From Algoriphagus sp. (GTDB lineage: Bacteria; Bacteroidota; Bacteroidia; Cytophagales; Cyclobacteriaceae): a stretch of DNA of 43,267 nt. Positions 1 through 7,503 of this stretch are shown here, piece by piece. The stretch's first letter is position 1, and every line of letters begins with the position of its first letter. The notes below the pieces were generated by a model. It did no database searches. It worked only from the letters and a program-made list of their open reading frames with translations, and was not told the DNA's origin. Where the stretch lies: NCBI GenBank assembly GCA_021298245.1, contig JAJTDZ010000026.1, positions 1-43,267 on the forward strand. The letters are read 5' to 3'. The translations under genes and the position numbers were made by a program.

Positions 1-2053
1 TCACCGAGCTCACTTCAAAATCCCCGTAGGTCGCATCCACAAAGGCTAGGGAAGCAAATAGGTGCACATACCCTACCCGAGATGATTCAAAGAGGGCCGT
101 GATGGGATCTACTTCCACATAACCTTCAAAACCTCGGCTGATGGAGGTGCCCAAATTGGTACGGAACTGGGTGATGCGGCCATTGGGATCCATCTGAGCT
201 AGGCTACCGATTCGATCTGCGTAGTGCAGGTGGAAGTAACTCAGGTCAAACTGCAGGGCTGGGGTCCAACTACCTCGATACCCTAGGTCAAAATTATAGC
301 CTCTGGAATCGGTCAAATTGGGATCGATGATATCCGTCGTCGCGGGCGGAGTCAGGTCTGAAATCAGCACAGGACGGTAAGCCTGGGATAGGTTGGCGTA
401 GAACTCAGAAGTCTTGGTCACATGGTATTCTGCACCTGCTCCAAAAATAGCAAAGGAGCGGCTTCGTGTGATGGGTTCCAAGAATTGCGGCACGCCATTC
501 ACTCGGTTCAACTGCCCTTGCATGGTAGATTGAATTTGCTCCAATCGAACCCCACCAGTCATTAAGAAGCGATCAGAGAAGCGAAAGACTTGCTCCACAA
601 AAGCTGCCCAATTGGTATTCGAAAAGTCCAGATCTCGTGCAAAAGGACCTGCTGCCACGCTGTAGTCCAGGTCAGTACGGCTAGTACCTACTCCAAGCTG
701 CTTCCGGTCGATGTGCCCATTGAAGTAGCGAAGTCCACCTACCAGCGAATGTTCTCTACCAAACAAGGTGTAGGAAGAACTAAGCCGAACCTCTGATCCA
801 TAGGTAGTGTAATAATCACGGTCCACCTGGCGGTTACCTAGGTCGTCTTCCACATGGATGGGGCGCATAAAGCCTACGCTGTTTCGCTCGGCAAAGGTCC
901 CGAAAGCTTTCCAGCTGACTTTGGTCTTGGGGGAGATCAGGTATTCGGCAGTGAGAGCAGGAATGTACCAAGGAGTGCTAAACCAGTTTCTGGCACGGGT
1001 ACTTTGCTGGGGATTAGTGGCAAACTGTGCATCGGTCAATCCTCCAGGCTGCTGGGTATCTGCAGTCATGGCTGTCATCTCTAGGCCCAATTTGAGACGG
1101 TTGCTTGCCGCATAATTCACTTCTAGATGGATATGATGGGTCTGAAAAGCCCCATTTTCCCGCCATCCCTTGCCCGAACGCCTTTGGTAATAGGTGGTGT
1201 AGCTCCATTTCCCTTCTGTACCTCCTAGGTAGTTGAAGGAACTCAATAGCCCATTGCTTCCTACCGTATTCACGGTCTCTGCTGTAAAGCGGGTGGAGGG
1301 ATCTGGCTTTCGCAATACAAAGTTCATCAAGCCCCCAAACTGTGATCCGTACTGCAAAGAAGAAGCTCCACGCACGATTTCGATTTGCTCCACCACCTCC
1401 ATGGGAGGAGTAAAGTAGGCCTCCGGGTAACCCATAGGGTCTGGAGTGATGTCGTAGCCATTCATGCGCACGTTAAATTCCCAGGAGCGGTTGGGATTCA
1501 GACCTCGGCTGGCTACACCCAATTGTACGCCCGAACCGTCATTTTCCCAGATGCTGATTCCTGGGGTCTTGGCAAATATTTGCCGGCTGTTATTCATGGC
1601 CAGGTTGGCATTCAGTTCACCGATTCGGATCACCTCATTTTTCTTTCCCGCATAGATGCGGTAATCGGCCACTTCGGGAAGGTGACCCTGCCCACGAATC
1701 CCTCGGCTAGCCGAAATGCTAAATTCCCCTAGTTCTAGAGTGGTTTCTTGAAGGATTATATCGATCTTTTGTGAATCGCCTGTCCCCAGTTTCATTTCCT
1801 GGGTGAAGGTTTGGAAACCCACCAGACTTACCACCAATTGGTAGTGGCCAGCAGGAATATCTTTCAGGATATAGGTGCCTGTACGGTCGGACTGCACTCC
1901 GCGAACGGTACCTTCTAAGTAGACGGATACACCCGCCAAGGGCTGCTTCTTTTCATCTAGGATGGCCCCTGAAATGGTATTTTTTTGTGCAAAACTGCTC
2001 AAGGAAAATAAAAGCGGTGGAAGTAAAAAAATGAGGAAACCCCAGGTTTTCAT
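1..2053 (-). CDS. TonB-dependent outer-membrane receptor, FecA-like (3' end outside window)
   Basis: Translating the minus strand from the ATG at 2053 gives about 684 codons with no stop before the left edge, so the C-terminal part of the barrel is missing. The N-terminus is a signal peptide (MKTWGFLIFLLPP..., ending near FAQ). A carboxypeptidase-regulatory-like domain follows at about residues 24-105 (NTISGAILDEKKQPLAGVSVYLEG, in pieces). Next comes a plug domain with the typical QIFAKTPGISIWE and EQIEIVRGASSLQYG stretches, then repeated aromatic-rich beta-barrel strands. Known role of the family: TonB-energised uptake of ferric chelates or other large ligands across the outer membrane. The barrel text resembles ferric-citrate/FecA-type receptors, but the substrate is inferred. 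It diverges from the sialidase gene across a 257-nt AT-rich gap. All plus-strand open frames in this interval are antisense shadows. Confidence 0.88.
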   Translation of the reverse strand, partial: MKTWGFLIFLLPPLLFSLSSFAQKNTISGAILDEKKQPLAGVSVYLEGTVRGVQSDRTGTYILKDIPAGHYQLVVSLVGFQTFTQEMKLGTGDSQKIDIILQETTLELGEFSISASRGIRGQGHLPEVADYRIYAGKKNEVIRIGELNANLAMNNSRQIFAKTPGISIWENDGSGVQLGVASRGLNPNRSWEFNVRMNGYDITPDPMGYPEAYFTPPMEVVEQIEIVRGASSLQYGSQFGGLMNFVLRKPDPSTRFTAETVNTVGSNGLLSSFNYLGGTEGKWSYTTYYQRRSGKGWRENGAFQTHHIHLEVNYAASNRLKLGLEMTAMTADTQQPGGLTDAQFATNPQQSTRARNWFSTPWYIPALTAEYLISPKTKVSWKAFGTFAERNSVGFMRPIHVEDDLGNRQVDRDYYTTYGSEVRLSSSYTLFGREHSLVGGLRYFNGHIDRKQLGVGTSRTDLDYSVAAGPFARDLDFSNTNWAAFVEQVFRFSDRFLMTGGVRLEQIQSTMQGQLNRVNGVPQFLEPITRSRSFAIFGAGAEYHVTKTSEFYANLSQAYRPVLISDLTPPATTDIIDPNLTDSRGYNFDLGYRGSWTPALQFDLSYFHLHYADRIGSLAQMDPNGRITQFRTNLGTSISRGFEGYVEVDPITALFESSRVGYVHLFASLAFVDATYGDFEVSSV

Positions 2054-2085
2054 ATTTTTATTTAGACTTATTATAAATAATTACA

Positions 2086-2093
2086 CAAACCTA
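2086..2093 (-). promoter_or_regulatory. Bacteroidota-type -7 element for the TonB receptor gene
   Basis: The minus strand reads TAGGTTTG, an exact match to the TAnnTTTG -7 consensus of Bacteroidota. A TTGAC-containing -33-like element lies upstream (plus positions 2112-2116), with 18-20 nt between the boxes. It sits about 33 nt upstream of the ATG at 2053. The remaining gap up to 2310 is AT-rich and shows no other clear element. Confidence 0.45.
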
Positions 2094-2310
2094 GGACTTG
2101 GAGAAATACAAGTCAATTTTTATTTAGAATTTTTCTAATTAATATTTTTATTCCTATCCCAACCCATCTTTATAGATTCGAAAAAATGCTCAAAAATGCG
2201 CTAAACGTTGATTTTATAGATCTGTATGAAAACTATTACAACCTAATCATCCACCCATTCACCTTGGTTTTTATTGATTTTAGAGGTAGTTTATCTTCAA
2301 AATTATCCCG

Positions 2311-3477
2311 ATGCCCCTAGGATTTTGGCCCATACTTCTTTACTTATTCCTTCCATTTTCCCTTTTTTCACAAGAAAAAATCCCCGTATTCACTAGCGGA
2401 CAAGAAGGACATGCTACGTACCGAATTCCTGCCATCATCCAAGTGCCCAATGGGGACCTCTTGGCTTTTGCCGAAGGTCGGGTGAAGGGCAGTGCTGATT
2501 TTGGCGACATCAACTTGGTCCTCAAGCGCAGTAGCGATCGCGGCAAATCATGGTCTTCCCTAGTAACATTAGTCGACTACGACAGCCTGCAAGCTGGCAA
2601 CCCTGCCCCTGTAGTCGACCTGCTGGACCCTGCACATCCCCAAGGAGTAGTTTATCTTTTTTACAATACAGGAAATAACCACGAGTACCAGGTACGTCTG
2701 AACCAAGGCATCCGAGAGATTTGGGTGATCAAATCTTTCGACCTAGGAGCTACTTGGACCTCTCCTGAAAACATTACCTTGCAGGTGCATCGACCCAACC
2801 ATCCTGCAGTAAACCCAGCCTACACCCATGCTGCCGACTGGAGACACTATGCGAATACCCCTGGTCATGCCATCCAAATTTCCGAAGGACGCTACAAGGG
2901 TCGACTCTATGTGGCTGCCAACCATTCGGTAGGAGATCCTCAAGAACGCTTTCGCGAATACCGGGCACATGGATTCTACACGGATGACCATGGCAAAACC
3001 TACCGACTTTCCGAATCCCTCTCCTTTCCAGGTTCTAACGAATCCACCGCCGCACCCCTCAGCCAAGACCGCCTGCTGATGAGCGTACGCAATCAGGAGG
3101 GCACGGTACGGCAGCGGATCTTAGCCTACTCCTCAGATGGGGGAGCCACCTGGGAGGAGGAATATTTTGAACCCCAACTTCCTGATCCCGTGTGCCAAGG
3201 TTCTTTGCTGGCTTTGGGTACAGAGAATGGCAAAACCCTGTTGGCACATTCGAATGCTGCAGATCCTAATGAACGAAACCACCTCACGGTAAAACTCTCT
3301 TGGGACGAGGGCAAGACCTGGGCCCGCTCCATTCCCATCGACACCAGCATAGATCCTAAAAAAAATTCCTGGACTGCGTATTCAGATTTGGTTCTCCTTG
3401 ACCCCGATACCCTCGGCATCCTGTACGAGCGGGACAATTACCGAGAGATTATTTTTTACTCCTTTTCTTGGAAATAG
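2311..3477 (+). CDS. Secreted exo-alpha-sialidase (BNR/Asp-box neuraminidase)
   Basis: A 388-residue protein with a signal peptide (residues 1 to about 20, hydrophobic, ending FSLFSQ). It shows the sialidase family GH33 signatures: the RIP motif at Y37-R38-I39-P40; Asp boxes S-x-D-x-G-x-x-W at 74-81 (SSDRGKSW) and again as SFDLGATW, SSDGGATW and SWDEGKTW; an NEST segment holding the conserved Glu; an SVRN arginine; and C-terminal AYSDL...LYERDN, where the family carries the nucleophilic Tyr and its Glu partner. Expected role: release of terminal sialic acids from glycans in the periplasm or outside the cell. Length fits a single-domain bacterial sialidase without a carbohydrate-binding module. 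No sialic-acid uptake or nan catabolic genes are nearby, so use of the released sugar cannot be read from this window. Confidence 0.92.
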   Translation: MPLGFWPILLYLFLPFSLFSQEKIPVFTSGQEGHATYRIPAIIQVPNGDLLAFAEGRVKGSADFGDINLVLKRSSDRGKSWSSLVTLVDYDSLQAGNPAPVVDLLDPAHPQGVVYLFYNTGNNHEYQVRLNQGIREIWVIKSFDLGATWTSPENITLQVHRPNHPAVNPAYTHAADWRHYANTPGHAIQISEGRYKGRLYVAANHSVGDPQERFREYRAHGFYTDDHGKTYRLSESLSFPGSNESTAAPLSQDRLLMSVRNQEGTVRQRILAYSSDGGATWEEEYFEPQLPDPVCQGSLLALGTENGKTLLAHSNAADPNERNHLTVKLSWDEGKTWARSIPIDTSIDPKKNSWTAYSDLVLLDPDTLGILYERDNYREIIFYSFSWK

Positions 3478-3592
3478 GTAACTCCCTGTAGGTCGATCCT
3501 TTTCTGGATATTTATCATATTTTTTCCTGATTCTAATCAGTAGTTCTAGATTTCCTAATCGTGAATTTCATACAGACATAAATCAAGCTCGT

Positions 3593-4264
3593 ATGAAAAA
3601 AATAATCCACGTACCCTTAGGGACCTTGGCATGGGAAGGGGATCTTTATTTGCCTCCCCATCCCAAGGCCTTGGTAGTTTTTGTGCATGGGACCGGGAGC
3701 GGAAGATATAGCTTTCGAAACAACTTCATCGCTCAATTTTTAGAAAAAATAGGGTTTGCAAGTTTTGTATTTGACTTGACCCTTCCCAAGGAAAAACACA
3801 GCCAATTTTTTAATGTGCCTGCTTTTTCTGCTAGGCTACTGGCCATTACAGAAGAGCTGAAAAACCAGGCCTCCTTATCCAAGCTGCCCGTGATTTTTTT
3901 TGGGGGAAGTTCGGGCGCTGCAGTAGCCATGGTCGCTGCAGCCAAAAGGCCAAGACTCATCCAAGGCTTTATTGCTAGAGGGGGTAGATTGGATTTGGCG
4001 GCAGGCATTGCCTCTAAAATTCCTTGTCCAGTACTACTTCTTGTGGGAGACTTGGACGAGGAAGTTCTGAGAATAAATCAGACGGTTTTAGCTTCATTTC
4101 CTGGAAAAAAAGAGTTGAGGATCATCCCTGGGGCAGATCATTTGTTTGAAAGCCCTGGCAAACTGGAGCAAGTTGCCTTGGAAAGTTCCAAGTGGCTTTC
4201 TAAGTTGATTAAAGGCGAAAAAAAAGAAAAACTACCCTGGAAGCCCCTTCGCAGTCGTGTTTAA
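3593..4264 (+). CDS. Alpha/beta hydrolase, dienelactone-hydrolase-like
   Basis: A 223-residue cytosolic protein with the alpha/beta-hydrolase layout: the oxyanion-side FVHGTGSG at about 30-37, nucleophile elbow G104-G-S106-S-G108, an acidic residue in VGDLDE (153-155) and the catalytic His in GADHLF (H183). There is no signal peptide. The substrate is unknown; in this family it may be an ester or lactone. It overlaps the following phosphoribosyltransferase by 8 nt (4257-4264), so the two are almost certainly co-translated. In many bacteria a dienelactone-hydrolase-type domain and this type of phosphoribosyltransferase are fused in one polypeptide; here they are separate, adjacent genes with the hydrolase first. 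The ATG start gives a compact N-terminus beginning MKKIIHVPLG. Confidence 0.85.
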   Translation: MKKIIHVPLGTLAWEGDLYLPPHPKALVVFVHGTGSGRYSFRNNFIAQFLEKIGFASFVFDLTLPKEKHSQFFNVPAFSARLLAITEELKNQASLSKLPVIFFGGSSGAAVAMVAAAKRPRLIQGFIARGGRLDLAAGIASKIPCPVLLLVGDLDEEVLRINQTVLASFPGKKELRIIPGADHLFESPGKLEQVALESSKWLSKLIKGEKKEKLPWKPLRSRV

Positions 4265-4964
4265 AAACAGAAAAGAGGGAGGCATACAGTTGGGTAAGGC
4301 CTTACTGAAATACCGCAAAGAGTCCCCTTTGGTTATTGGTATTCCAAGGGGAGGATTAGAGACTGCCTACGAAGTGGCCAAACTCCTAGGTACCCGTGCC
4401 ATTCCCGTAGTATCTAGAAAACTTGGCTTTCCAAAAAATCCTGAATTTGCGATGGGAGCCATTTCCGAAGGGAATAGCCTTTACCTTTCTCCCTTAGCTA
4501 AAGCTGAGGTAAGTAAAGAGGACCTCGAATACATCTTGGCAAAAGAAAGGCAAGAATTACAAAGAAGGATTTCCTTGCTCAGGGGCTCTGCTTCTCTTCC
4601 CTCTTTTAAAGGCAAAACTGTCCTTGTTGTAGACGATGGAATCGCCACCGGAGCTACCCTGCTGGCTACCTTGCAATTTTGCAAAAAGCAGGGCTCCAAA
4701 AAATTGGTAGTAGCAGCTCCCATAGGCGCCCCAGATACCCTAAAGAAAATAAGAGAACTCGTGGACGACCTGGTCGTTTTAGAAAGTCCCGATGATTTTT
4801 ATTCCGTATCCCAAGGTTATGACTTTTTCCCAAGCCTTAGCGACGAGGAAACACAACTTTTCTTAGAAGCTCCGTTGCAACCTAAATCTCTACCCTCTCC
4901 GGATGATTCCCTACTTTTTCCCCTCAAAAACCGGAGTCCTAAAACTGGAAATTTCTCATCTTAA
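4257..4964 (+). CDS. Phosphoribosyltransferase family protein
   Basis: A 235-residue protein starting at a GTG inside the last codons of the upstream hydrolase. Its type I phosphoribosyltransferase PRPP loop is at 122-134 (VLVVDDGIATGAT). N-terminal IGIPRGGLETAYEVA (27-41), RKLGFPKNPEFAMGAI (54-69) and a later SPDDFYSVSQGYDFF stretch match the PRTase half of the proteins in which it is fused to a dienelactone hydrolase. That subfamily has no established substrate; it is often annotated as ComF- or Xpt-like without proof. Residues after about 205 form a short low-complexity tail. The 8-nt overlap with the hydrolase and the 11-nt gap to the eRF1-like gene indicate one transcriptional unit. Confidence 0.87.
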   Translation: MFKNRKEGGIQLGKALLKYRKESPLVIGIPRGGLETAYEVAKLLGTRAIPVVSRKLGFPKNPEFAMGAISEGNSLYLSPLAKAEVSKEDLEYILAKERQELQRRISLLRGSASLPSFKGKTVLVVDDGIATGATLLATLQFCKKQGSKKLVVAAPIGAPDTLKKIRELVDDLVVLESPDDFYSVSQGYDFFPSLSDEETQLFLEAPLQPKSLPSPDDSLLFPLKNRSPKTGNFSS

Positions 4965-4975
4965 CCTCCTCCCGC

Positions 4976-5407
4976 ATGAAAGCCAACGGAACAACTAAAT
5001 TAGGATTATGGATGGATCAAAGTCATGCCTTAGTCCTTGACTTTCAAGATGATCATACCGTCATAGTAGAAGAGATTTCCTCTCCTCTAGAACCTAGACC
5101 TCGCTTTATCGGCGAAGGCAGCGACGTGACCCGCTTGAGTTCCATCCCAGGGAGAGTGAGTAATAACGAGAAAAAGAAAAACAACATTCACAGCAACCTT
5201 CTTAAAAAATATTTCTCCACGCTGGAGAAAAAAATAGAAGGCAAAGAAAAACTACTCCTCCTAGGCCCTGGAGTCACCAAAACGAATTTTTTTCATCATT
5301 TACGAGGCAATAAGCACTACGATGCTGTGCACATACAAGTGATGGATGCAGATAAAATGACCCAACATCAGCTTCTGGCCTTGGTAAAAGCCAGATTATC
5401 TACCTAG
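4976..5407 (+). CDS. Small eRF1-domain-like protein (host-stress/translation-factor-like, function unknown)
   Basis: A 143-residue cytosolic protein. The start KLGLWMDQSHALVL resembles the GxWIDxxxAxI opening of small bacterial proteins related to a domain of archaeal/eukaryotic release factor eRF1. The C-terminal half has LLLLGPGVTKTNFFHHL and VMDADKMTQHQLLALVKARL, matching the GPG(E/x)AK and (x)xADKMTxxQ(x)xAxVR pattern of that group. There is no GGQ loop, so peptide release is not expected. A basic, lysine/asparagine-rich linker (residues 62-75) separates the halves. It is the last gene of the hydrolase/PRTase trio, 11 nt downstream of the PRTase. The family resemblance is from recognition of motifs; no function is claimed. 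Confidence 0.7.
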   Translation: MKANGTTKLGLWMDQSHALVLDFQDDHTVIVEEISSPLEPRPRFIGEGSDVTRLSSIPGRVSNNEKKKNNIHSNLLKKYFSTLEKKIEGKEKLLLLGPGVTKTNFFHHLRGNKHYDAVHIQVMDADKMTQHQLLALVKARLST

Positions 5408-5409
5408 TT

Positions 5410-5463
5410 ACTGGCCCTCACTCAGGCCAGTTCATGCCACGCAGTGACAGGAACTAGGCGTGG
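5410..5463 (+). other. Two adjacent short hairpins after the trio
   Basis: ACTGGCC (5410-5416) pairs with GGCCAGT (5425-5431) across an 8-nt loop. CCACGC (5437-5442) pairs with GCGTGG (5458-5463) across 15 nt. Neither is followed by a clear T tract, so this is not a classical intrinsic terminator. The surrounding gap (5408-5632) is locally GC-richer than other gaps in the window and then turns pyrimidine-rich; no gene is seen in it. Confidence 0.35.
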
Positions 5464-5632
5464 ATGGCCCCTTGACACCTTCGTTCTCTTTTCTCCCACT
5501 TCCCTCAGGACCTCCCCAATCTGAATAAAATCTATTCCTCCAGGAAAGATCAATCAATTGTTTCCAAAGTTCCAGCTAAAGTCACCAGCGTTTTTTGTAG
5601 ATTTAGTAGCTTGCTTTGCTCAATTGGCCACT

Positions 5633-6958
5633 ATGTTCGAAAAAAAAACCCAAATTTTCCTCTGTAGCCTTCTCTTAGGCGTTACCTGCCTTTGGGCATG
5701 TTCCCCAAGATCCTCTACCGAAGGAGTACTCCTTGAAACAGGGTCCATCCCCAAGTTTCGTCTTATCCCAACAGACACCTTTCATTTCAATAATTTTGTG
5801 GATTGCAACATGGCCGAGGCCTGGATAGGGGATACATTAAGAATTTTTCCAGGAAAATATGGGGAAGACCCCGTATGGGGATATGCCAGAGACCTCAAAT
5901 TTGCCTCTGGCCCTAATGCGGACGTGGTTTTTAGTACCACTGCTGAAGCGTATATTGCTCCCAAGCTTCCCAAAAATGCCCCCACAGGCTCTCCTGGCCT
6001 CCACGGTGCCATCTGGTTTGAAACGGTCTACCAAGATGAAAAAGATACCTCCGGCAAAACGCTATACGCCATTTATCACAATGAAAATTACCCCGAAACC
6101 CTTCCTTACAATCCTCGCTCCGGGGAAGGTTACTTAGACAAACAATGGCCTTTGGGTCTGACCGACCGCATTACCCCGGCGGCAGTTCCCCGAATTGGGG
6201 TAATGAAGTCCACGGATGGAGGTTGGTCCTGGGACAACAAGGGTATCATGCTAGAAGACAAGCAGCCCCGACTCATTCTAAATCCTCACAACAGTTCCAA
6301 AACCTTCGCTGGAGGAGTAGGAGATCCAAGTGCAGTAGCTGTGGGAGATTATTTATACCTCTTTTACGGAGAATACGGATATCCAGGAGTCTATGACCCC
6401 ACTACCTATTCCCCGGATACGGAATGGTCAGGACAATGTATCAGCGTGGCTCGGATCAAGATTACTGACCTAGAAAATCCACAAGGAAAAGCAAAAAGAT
6501 GGGATGGGAAGGGATTTGAAGCACCTTGGGACGATATAGGCGCACCCATCGCCTCTCTACAAATTCCTCGGGAAAAAGGGGGTGGACCTGCTTCCTCCCA
6601 ATCGGGTGGGTTTCATTGGGGTCCCTCGGTCAGCTGGAATACCTATTTGGAATGTTGGGTGATGCTTATGGGGCATGTGGAAGGGCAAAAATGGGTAGGA
6701 GATAAATTGTATATCTCCTTCAATCCCCACCGAGACTTGGGAGAGGGTAACAATTCTCAAGCTTGGACTACACCAAAACTACTGGTTCAAAAACCTGGTC
6801 ACGTGATTTGGTATCCTTCCCTACAGCCCTTAGCCACCCCAGAAGATATTGCTGCCAAACATACGAGCATGAAGCTGGGCAAAAAAGCACGACTATTTTT
6901 TAAATATTCCGATTTAGGAAGATACTTTTCTACTTACCAGATTGAGTTTGAAAAATAA
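5633..6958 (+). CDS. Predicted lipoprotein with GH43/GH32-like beta-propeller
   Basis: The ATG at 5633 is preferred over a TTG at 5558 because it directly begins a lipoprotein signal peptide: MFEKKTQIFLC, then a hydrophobic core and a lipobox ending LWAC, giving a 441-residue precursor. The mature part has tryptophan/glycine-rich blades, one Asp-box-like STDGGWSWD, a GDPSAVAVGDYLYLFYGEYG block and a later FHWGPSVSWNTYLECWVMLMGH block. Such blocks are typical of five-bladed glycoside-hydrolase propellers and DUF4185-like proteins. I cannot assign a family or catalytic residues with confidence. It ends 17 nt from the convergent HNH gene. An outer-membrane or periplasmic glycan-related role is inferred from fold and lipidation, and the nearby sialidase is only suggestive. 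Confidence 0.72.
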   Translation: MFEKKTQIFLCSLLLGVTCLWACSPRSSTEGVLLETGSIPKFRLIPTDTFHFNNFVDCNMAEAWIGDTLRIFPGKYGEDPVWGYARDLKFASGPNADVVFSTTAEAYIAPKLPKNAPTGSPGLHGAIWFETVYQDEKDTSGKTLYAIYHNENYPETLPYNPRSGEGYLDKQWPLGLTDRITPAAVPRIGVMKSTDGGWSWDNKGIMLEDKQPRLILNPHNSSKTFAGGVGDPSAVAVGDYLYLFYGEYGYPGVYDPTTYSPDTEWSGQCISVARIKITDLENPQGKAKRWDGKGFEAPWDDIGAPIASLQIPREKGGGPASSQSGGFHWGPSVSWNTYLECWVMLMGHVEGQKWVGDKLYISFNPHRDLGEGNNSQAWTTPKLLVQKPGHVIWYPSLQPLATPEDIAAKHTSMKLGKKARLFFKYSDLGRYFSTYQIEFEK

Positions 6959-6975
6959 GGAGCACATACTCCTAT

Positions 6976-7500
6976 CTATCCCTGAGAGGCAGAAACTTCA
7001 AGGGAGGATTCCAAAAAGGGCAACCACTCGACTGCTTGTCGAGAGGCATAGGTTGCCAAAAAATAAGAAAGGGTGGGCGTAAAAGGAAGAGTCTGTAATT
7101 TCATTCCTGCTTGCTCTAGGGTTTTGTCTCCTTTAGCCACATTGCATCGGTTGCACGCAGTGACCAAATTGGTCCAAGAGGTTTTACCACCCTTGGAGCG
7201 AGGCACCACATGATCAATGGTAAGTTGCTTGGTGCTACCACAGTACTGGCATTGACCTTTATCCCTTCGAAACAAATTGGCTCGATTGAGGAGCACCCCT
7301 TTGTAGGGAATATGCTTGTATTGTGCCAAGCGTATCACGGCTGGATAGGAAAAACTTCTAGAAACGGTCCTGATTTCCAATAGTTCGTAGGAAGAAAGCA
7401 AATTGGCCTTCTCCATGAGTAGCAACACCATAGCCTTCTGAACGGTGACTACCGCAACAGGAAAATGATCCAAATTTAACACCAAGACTCGCTTTTCCAT
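6976..7500 (-). CDS. HNH endonuclease
   Basis: A 174-residue protein with an HNH/zinc-binding core: C84-x2-C87 (CQYC), I-D-H97 followed by VVPRSKGG, N111 (TNLVTACNRCN) and C116-x2-C119. The N-terminus VLVLNLDHFPVAVVTVQKA is typical of the small Bacteroidota/cyanobacterial stand-alone HNH proteins. The family cuts DNA, but the biological role of these housekeeping-linked members is unknown; there is no methylase or phage context here to suggest restriction or packaging. It is the last gene of the tsaD-smpB operon, 3 nt after the NlpC/P60-like gene. The start is the ATG at 7500. Confidence 0.87.
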   Translation of the reverse strand: MEKRVLVLNLDHFPVAVVTVQKAMVLLLMEKANLLSSYELLEIRTVSRSFSYPAVIRLAQYKHIPYKGVLLNRANLFRRDKGQCQYCGSTKQLTIDHVVPRSKGGKTSWTNLVTACNRCNVAKGDKTLEQAGMKLQTLPFTPTLSYFLATYASRQAVEWLPFLESSLEVSASQG

Positions 7501-7503
7501 TTC

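Noticed and set aside
590..1732. Plus-strand open frames of 61-115 residues at the left end
   Set aside because: They lie antisense to a clearly coding minus-strand TonB-dependent receptor frame, have no recognisable domains, and overlap one another in different frames.
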